Below are positions 56,395 through 64,000 of a DNA stretch of 64,000 nt, piece by piece. The DNA lies in contig NC_135568.1 of the NCBI RefSeq assembly GCF_964340395.1, positions 8,741,776 to 8,805,775 of the forward strand. The letters are read 5' to 3'. The DNA comes from Glandiceps talaboti (Eukaryota > Hemichordata > Enteropneusta > Spengelidae). The notes beneath the pieces are model-generated. The model saw only the letters and a list, made by a program, of their open reading frames with translations, was not told where the DNA came from and did not search any database. The first letter of the stretch is position 1. The number at the start of each line of letters is the position of its first letter. Made by a program: the position numbers and the translations under genes.

Positions 56395-59300
56395 CTTCTG
56401 GATGAAATATGTCATGAATTGTGTGAATGCTAGTAATTTCAGCTGTCGTGACCCAACAACAAGATGGTCAGTAATATAAATACTGGAGTATTTGACAATA
56501 ACACACCATTTATCATTAAATGACCATATTCGCTTGGAAATTAACAATTTTACTAGAATACTAAGTTAGAAAATCACCATTTGCACAATAACAATTAAAG
56601 ACATTTGAGGCATTACAAATTCACTCTTCAGCATAGAGTAAAGAGTTACTGGTGCTTAGGCCAAATAAAAAAAGATTTAAGAGTTTCTGATAAACCGACT
56701 GACCCTAGTATAAGCCTCCGACCCGAAACATTTCAAAACAAAAGAAATTATTTACCTTCTTTGACCTTCAAGGACGTCTGTTTTCTTTCACCAGCGATTT
56801 CTAAACATATTTCATCAAAGTATCACAGAAGGGGTAGATCTGTTCGTATTTGTTTCAGGTTCGAACTAATATTTTTCAAAAAAAAAACATTTAAAATGAT
56901 AAAATAAAATCCCGACCTACCTACACTATTGTCCGAGGCCATGTTATCGGACACACAATTATTTCTTCTTGGGGGGGGGGGGGAGTGTAGACGAGGGTTT
57001 ATCTACATCGAACCTCTTTACAAGAATAAAGGCGGACAAACACAACTGTCATATCCGATCAATGTTGTGAACAGAAATCTCTTTATCCATGACACCAATA
57101 ACCTGTATATAAACATCATACATTTTGCCAGAGTTTGTATCAACAAAATCAATTGGCTTTTTGCTGATATCTTGATATTGTGCTGGCAAATTGATTGGTT
57201 CAAATGATGACAACCGTAATCAAAGATCTGTGACATTCCAACCCATAACCAATCCAATCTAACTAATTCCTTGCAATTTGACATAGTCTAGGAGGACTAG
57301 GAAGAGGTCTAGGGAAAAAAAACCCCGTCTCGTTCTCTATTCCTAAACTCCTTTGTTTCACCGAAATGAAAACCATCATCCACCTTTGTAAATGCACTTA
57401 AAATGTAGAGACATAATCAGTTTAGTCATTTGATTTATCTTAATGCTCCGTCCGTAGGGGTGAAAATGTCAGGATGTTTGAAAAGGGACATAGCTATTCT
57501 GTACTTTGTGTGGTAGAAAAAGTACATTATGAGCTAGAAGGCTTAGGAAACTCTCGTGTACGAATGTAGTCTTTTGTACCAATGGGTCTTATAGAATTGG
57601 TGACGTCAAACTGAGAATCAGTGTTATGCTTACATTCATTCACATTGCAAGTGTTGATTAATCATTAAAAGTAGGATTCGAAAGATGTATTGAACCATTC
57701 GAGATGTAGATGTCGTGTGTAGTTTAGGTTTCACGCACAGGAGATTGATAGGGTAAAGGCACTATACTTACACTATGCTAGGGCGACTTTTCAACACATT
57801 TAAATTTCCATATTAAAACTTGTGTCAGGTGTCAAGAAAAAAAAACAATCAATTGGCCTTTCAATACATCTTTTCTATACAATGTATGTCAGATTGGATG
57901 CTCTCCTGAGCCAATGGCATAACTATTTAGCAAGCTAATGGTAAAAATGCTTTAGAATAGCTCAAAGATGCTATAGTTACTGCTATGTGCTTTCGGAGCC
58001 ACAGGCAATCTACAAGGCATGCAGTGATAATATTAAATGAAGTGGAAACGATTTGCTCATCAGTTGGGTAAGAAGAATTCACGATGCAATCCATCGACGT
58101 GATTTTGTTCCTTCAGTATGACCTCACATTGGGACGGCATTCCTGGGGGCGATTAAGATGCCATCACCGAACCTTCTCACGTGTAAAATGCAGACATACA
58201 ATAGCAGAAAGCGACAAGCAAAGTGCCTGAATTACAGAAATTATTGTTCAAAAGGATGCAATTATTCCACGGTCGTCATCTTTAATAAAAGAGAGGGCGA
58301 TCACGATCTATTTAAATCGACAATGCTTTCTAAAAATGATACAGAACGCTCAATGAAGAAGGCAATCTCTTTATAGATCGTTATAGCCATGGCGTCTGCT
58401 GTCCTTGTTTGTGACGCCATCGTTCCACGTGGCATTACCTGTACGGCGTCAATAAGCTATGACGTCATGGAGCTTCGAGTAACAAGTTCGTTTGCCATTA
58501 GAAAATGGGAAGGATTTTGCTTATAACTAATCGGTGCATTGCTATCGCTACATCGTATTTGGGTACTATGCATCATTGACAAATATCATCAGTAGTGATG
58601 TTGCCAAAACAAAATGAACCATAATAAATAAATGTAAGTTCCCTCATAGATCAGTTAGTTTGACAATATTAGGATAGGATGGCGCTGATCCTTTCTTTTA
58701 CCACATTTGTAGTTTTCGCGAAGAGTACACTAACAATTATGGTTCCTTGCTGACCTGCCCAATATAAATGCAAAGTTCTATTTTAAAAAAATACTAACCT
58801 TGTTGTCGAAGCTCCCTCAAAGTAATTGTTAAACCAAAACATAATGTTATGGTTTACATGAATAAGTTTAACATAATTTCACCTAAGCTCACAGTTGGTG
58901 TTATACTCAATAGATATTCAAATGTGATCAAGCTTTCCATCTTGTATATGAGCGCTCCCGGGTATATATATGAGATTATGTCGTGATACGCATGTGCAGT
59001 CGTCGCCATCTTGACTGTAGAGTAAACTGTTCGAACTTGTTTGATTTTAATCTCGACCGATAAAATGCTGATTCATTAAATACAGTAATGCATTACTGTA
59101 ACACCACATCAATCGGCGACTAGGTGAACGCACTTGTTATTGTCTGTATAGCTGTATAGATGAAGCACCCTTTCGAGCTTTCCTTCGCACGTCTACTATA
59201 CTATAGTATAGGATAGCATGAAACAAGGTCAGGGGTTAAAGGTCACAGCAATGTAATTATGCACACTCGTGAACATTGTATTCCAAGAGTTTGAAGCTGG

Positions 59301-59980
59301 TGCTCCATCTACGTATGCTGTGTTTTTTTAATTAAATTATAAATATTTCACTCTTATTTCTTGAAAACAAGCCAGCTACTTCTGACCAATTTTCTGTCAT
59401 TAAATTACCATTATACTTACCATCGAACCCATTGAAAGTATGTAAATTATTGTAAAGCCATGCATACTCAGTAATGTTAGTGTTTTAACCAATTTGCACT
59501 TTAAACAAATTTGGAATTAAATTTGTAATCAATGCAGTTGATCAATTATGAATTCGCTATTCCAATGTAACCATTCAAACATCTGACTACCGAGACTTGG
59601 GTATATTTGTCAATGGGCAAGATGTTCAGCCATTTCAGCATTCCTAATGTGCCTATTCTTCGTAATTGAAGCTCTAGCTCCTGGAGTACAGTTATTATTA
59701 CCACTGCTACAGACCTATAGCGGCACAACGTCCCTTAAACGTCATCGATCCCGGCATCCAGTGAGACACATATAGACACATACTGTAGTTATAATTCTGA
59801 TAAAATATTTCATTAATTTTGTGTTTGTTACTATTACTACATTATATCTTCAAAAGTCAAACATATAATTTGCCATAAATTATTAGATTATTTGTTGATG
59901 ATCTTTCTTGTCAGTTGTTATATTATTCCCATTCTCGCAAACCAGAGCTGTTATTTATTCTGCGACACTGTGAAATAAAG
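56395..59980. other. No confirmed gene
   Basis: AT-rich. A poly(G) tract lies at 56971-56983, and CRE palindromes at 57601-57608 and 58460-58467. A 100-codon frame at 56605-56907 and a 72-codon frame at 58158-58376 have no recognised domain. Confidence 0.5.
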
Positions 59981-60088
59981 CGGTGCGTCTTGGACGGTGT
60001 CATAAAAGAGGCTGTGGTTTACGACGATGACCTCTTGACGGTGCGTCTTGGACGGTGCCGTAAAAGAGGCTGTGGTTTACGAAGATGT
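59981..60088. repeat. 58-bp tandem duplication, two copies
   Basis: CGGTGCGTCTTGGACGGTG starts at 59981 and 60039. The copies differ at only a few of the first 50 positions and share AAAAGAGGCTGTGGTTTACG. The 58-bp period is not a multiple of three, so it shifts the frame of the overlapping 96-codon ORF. The block is GC-richer than its flanks. Confidence 0.9.
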
Positions 60089-63000
60089 TTCTCGTTTACT
60101 ATATCATTTGTTGTAAATGAAGAAAGAGGACAAGCACTCAAGAGCTCACCCTTTACTTATCAGTCCTGCAATTTTTCCCGCATTACATTGTCAATTTCAT
60201 ATTAATTATCGAAATGAACTGATCATAGGTGAAGATCTAGTTTCTCAAATGCTAGGTAATTGCATTATTCTTTGAAAAGTATGTATATACCTACTCAACG
60301 GTTACCCATTTCCACATCAATATAGTCTCCTCCCGGCTGATTTAAAAATTTCCTTACTGGATCTATTAAATTCACAATGATAAATAAATGAACAAAAAAG
60401 TATCCGATCTTTAAGGGTTTTTCGTATTTTTTATTTGCAATCCTGATATAGCCCGAAGTTGAATTTCAAAATTAAAATGACCACATTCATGTGGAATCAA
60501 GGATTATCGATAGAACTTTACTTAATTGCACGTTACCAAGCCGACGCCTGGAGCAAACACCGACTAGTTGTTTTATTGATTGACACGCTGTAGTAGAATG
60601 GTTAGTTTCCAACTGCTAATTTCTATAAATCGGCTCATTTTTTCAGTTATGTCAGATTTTCTGGATGACCTTTCATGTCAGTTAGTGAATTGTTACCCTT
60701 GTCATTGCCTCAGTGAGTGGCGTAGTGTCATGTGTTCTGATATATCAAGTTATTTTGGACTGCTTCCGTTTTACATGAAAATCTACTTTCGTCCATCCCA
60801 GTTTGTATTCCCATGCCGTTTTCATCAAGTTGAAATGGCCTTTGTCCAGTCGGCTGAACAATTAGGTCAAAAGTGGCTTTCGCTAACCAATTGTTTAATT
60901 TGAAACGTGTTCTCAGCCTGTTTTGGATGTGGTTGTAACTAAAGTGCATACGTCATAACTTGTGGTTTCATTAAATCGTCAAGTGTATCGTATCCTGTCC
61001 TATATGGTTTGAAAATTCACAAAAGAAATGTGAGCAAGTCGCAAAATGTACTTGATTCACTAGCTTGAAACGTTTACCGACATAAAAAAAAATTATCTGT
61101 CAATGAATTAATTTGTTTACACACCAAATGACATGAAAATATTAAAATTCAGAACAACTTCTAATTATAGTTTGAAATATTCAGCTACAAATATAGCCTC
61201 TCCTGTTCGCAACTTCCTTTGGTTACAGCAAAGCTTAAATTTTGTTACTGACGACATATTTTATCACATTCGTTATCTCTAATGTAATCTTCTACCTACG
61301 GAAAAAGCTGAAAAGAACTTCCAAATACCTCCGCTAGTGTTTGCCCGTATATTGATTATATGTCCGCATCGACATTCATGAGTTTGGGGCAAGAAACGAA
61401 TATTTGTGTTTCCACCCCAAGCTAATATGCAAGAATCAATCGCCATCATCAAAAGTAACTCCGAACACTAAAATTCCCCCAAGCTAATTCATTAAAATTC
61501 TCAATATTACCGATTTTCTGTAAAAATGTGAATTGTGTCCCTAGTCTTGACTCAATCATCTATGCAGATGAGAGACTCGAATCGATAGAGGGGTAGTTTG
61601 ATCTATATTGATGTACAATATACCATAATGCCGAATTATGACGAATTCAAATACATTTATAGACCCTTTTTGCAGAGCCATTCTGTATTCTCCTGCTGTG
61701 TGTTGCTGCTCCAACATTTCTAAAGATTTATTTTCAATGAAAGTAGTCAAGTCATGTATTATGCATCATGTGTGATGTCTTCCCTTGGTTTGATTACGCC
61801 GTAAAAAATACCACTTATAAGAAATGAAACTCACACATATGTCTTCTTTATTGTCACAGTCCGATATTAGCTACGCGAGTACGTACTAATTCTCACCAAT
61901 CACGTATTTCGTCCGTATTTAAGAGGACACAATACTGAAAATTAAATATAATACGTGTATTGCCAAATGCAGACCGTGTATGAATTGGATTTGTTTCCAT
62001 TTTCTTATGCAAAACCCGTCAATGTGCTAAGCGATTCCTTGCCCTGTGGCATAAGCTAGAATCACTTATTGTTGAAATATCAAAATATTGAAAAAGCACA
62101 CATTTTATTTCTAATCGCTCAGTAGGGCACTTTCAATCATAAAAGTAAGATTACCAGAGCGACCTCCATTGCAAAGCCAACAGTATATTTATCCCAATAA
62201 ATGCACATATACATTAATCAAATAAGCTCTCGTAACCTTGACAACTGTCAATCAATCATTCAAACGAAAATTTAAATAATACCTGTCTTTACTATGTGTT
62301 TTTATTTTAAGTGCTCAGTCATGCCAGCTCAAGAGCAATGCAGTTGAGTTATTTTCATTATTACTCACAAACTCCATATTGTCGACCCGCCATGTTTCTC
62401 GCTAGTGGAATATCAATACCAGCTATATCATCAGACTCATGTAGTGTGTAGTCTAAGATTCATTTCACCGTCAAATTGAGTTTATAACATTGAGTTAGTT
62501 ATGGAAATACAATGAGTTTCAGCGATGCAATAATACACTCAGTCCAACACGTAATTACATCATACAATGTAATAGCAGTGAAGGTGTGATTCAATGGAAT
62601 GCTTACTACCGATTAACAAAGTCTTCAAGTAATTATCTACTATTAATTCACCACACATTTCATTCAAAACATTGTTGGAGTTAATGGTTTGGTTTGCACG
62701 TCTCTCATTAGCCCACTTACGCTCATCAATCGGCGAGGGAATCCACTTCCTCCACCCTTTTCAAAACACTTTGCATAGCTGTTTTATAGCAGGCGATATA
62801 ATTTCAACGTGGTCCTAGTCTAGATAATATAATAAACCATGGACTAGTCATCGCTGTTATTTGAATACCTTATTTTCAAGAAAGATTCACAGGTCTCTGG
62901 CTTTTGTGAAGCGATGAACTCGTCAAATCCCCAGGTATGCATATTTAAGTATCACGCTATTCATCCAAATCGTCGAATTAAAAGAACCCAATAGTGGAAT

Positions 63001-64000
63001 GTATTGGGGTGCCACAACTGTGAGTTTGAAGTGGCGCTTCTTACCATTGTCACAGCTGTGATTTTCAAGTGAGATGTCTAAGGTTTACTAAAGAACTGAA
63101 ATGAAAGTAGGACATGATGTGCTTTACCACATTAATCTCATTCCGGCGTTGGCTATTCAAATCGAAATTGTTCCTTCTCACGATCGTTCTTTTTGTCCAT
63201 GTGTAGGTATTCAGTTTTTTTCGAAAAATAATAATAATTACTTAACATCTATGATATATATTCGTGGTAGATTTCTATGAGATGTAGCACGCAAATATTG
63301 TGAACCCCTACATTTAGATATATTGCTTATTCGAAACAACATGTTTCAGGTGTGTACGTTTGTATTTAAAATGTACAGAACACAACACTGCTAATCGAAC
63401 ATACCATATATGAGATATGAAGTATACAATGCGGTGCTGTTATTGGTTAAAAGATGGTCACATGGGATTCAAATCACCATACTTCCTTAAAATGACGTCA
63501 CTCTCTTGGCCCCACTAATAGGGTTAAAAATCTAAACAAAAACATAAGACGCCATATTCTGATAACATCTCAACTTATTTCAGGACACGATTCAAGTATC
63601 TATTCCCATTATCATGTGACGGGGAAAGTTAGTATTAATTCCAGTACATTCCACAGCCTTAGGAAATACTGTACTTTTGTGGTTATTCTTCGTTCTTTTA
63701 GAGTAAAAAGGCATGTATACTGTCATCTCTATTGTATACAATGTCAGATGATTTGCTTTGATAATGCCCTGTTTATTCACACAAACCTGATAAGTAAATC
63801 TATCATGGTAACCTCCAAGGAATTTTGCTACATAACGACATGTAACATTATATTGTAACAGGTTCCATTTCCAAAGACAAATTTATTTTTTTTAAATCAT
63901 TCTTATTATCAGTATTAGCTATTCTATTAATGCTACGTGACAATTTTAAGTGTTTATTTCACCATCTTCGTTTCTTCTAGGTAGTTCCTTTATTCCTAAT
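60089..64000. other. No confirmed gene
   Basis: AT-rich. A 107-codon plus-strand ATG frame at 60580-60903 has no recognised motif. A weak two-copy repeat (CACAACTGTGAGTTTGAAGT and CACAGCTGTGATTTTCAAGT) lies near 63014-63071. A CRE palindrome lies at 63493-63500. Confidence 0.5.

Overview
The window looks like non-coding, repeat-rich DNA from an animal (metazoan) nuclear genome. It is AT-rich and full of simple-sequence arrays: (TA)n, (ATAC)n, (GA)n(GACA)n and (TTTG)n. It also holds many eroded minisatellites, tRNA-derived SINE remnants and fold-back (MITE-like) DNA elements. There are no operons and no long ORFs. The one exon I can assign with confidence encodes the start of a two-pore-domain potassium channel, a family typical of animals, and it ends at a canonical GT splice donor. 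Abundant microsatellites and tRNA-headed SINEs would suit a marine invertebrate, but the sequence alone does not fix the phylum.

Layout. 1-1508: a diverged ~1.5-kb palindromic DNA element. 2066-2316: a minus-strand tRNA-type SINE. 3166-3478: a (GTAT)n array. 6469-6606: a tandem duplication carrying two perfect TGACGTCA sites. 8787-8996: a fold-back MITE. 9305-11010: short duplicated and degenerate repeat blocks. 11379-11441: a possible small splice-flanked exon. 11752-12205: the K2P channel first coding exon, followed by an intron donor. 14587-15778: (TA)n, (ATAC)n and (GATA)n arrays. 20203-20420: a 49-bp minisatellite. 21314-22115: a repeat-flanked, more GC-rich block with a promoter-like stretch, an unidentified 71-codon minus-strand ORF and a (GA)n(GACA)n array. 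25031-25860: 18-20-bp and 113-bp repeats. 28598-29050: a MITE sitting between two (TA)n arrays. 29813-30160: facing (ATAC)n and (GTAT)n arrays. 31924-32095: a 43-bp repeat. 35655-35885: a second SINE. 42640-43560: degenerate repeats. 43640-44065: a GC-rich transposon-like fragment. 46051-46447: a compound microsatellite. 47678-47837: a nearly perfect 71-bp-stem hairpin. 50280-50970 and 52871-54010: eroded tandem repeats. 59981-60088: a 58-bp duplication. The remaining kilobases show nothing I can name.

If the K2P gene continues on the plus strand, everything after 12205 is probably its first intron, because I found no convincing second exon. I found no new biochemical system. The observations most worth a second look are the long hairpin at 47678-47837, the excess of perfect CRE palindromes (12 seen), the palindromic element at the left edge, and the unidentified ORF at 21663-21878.
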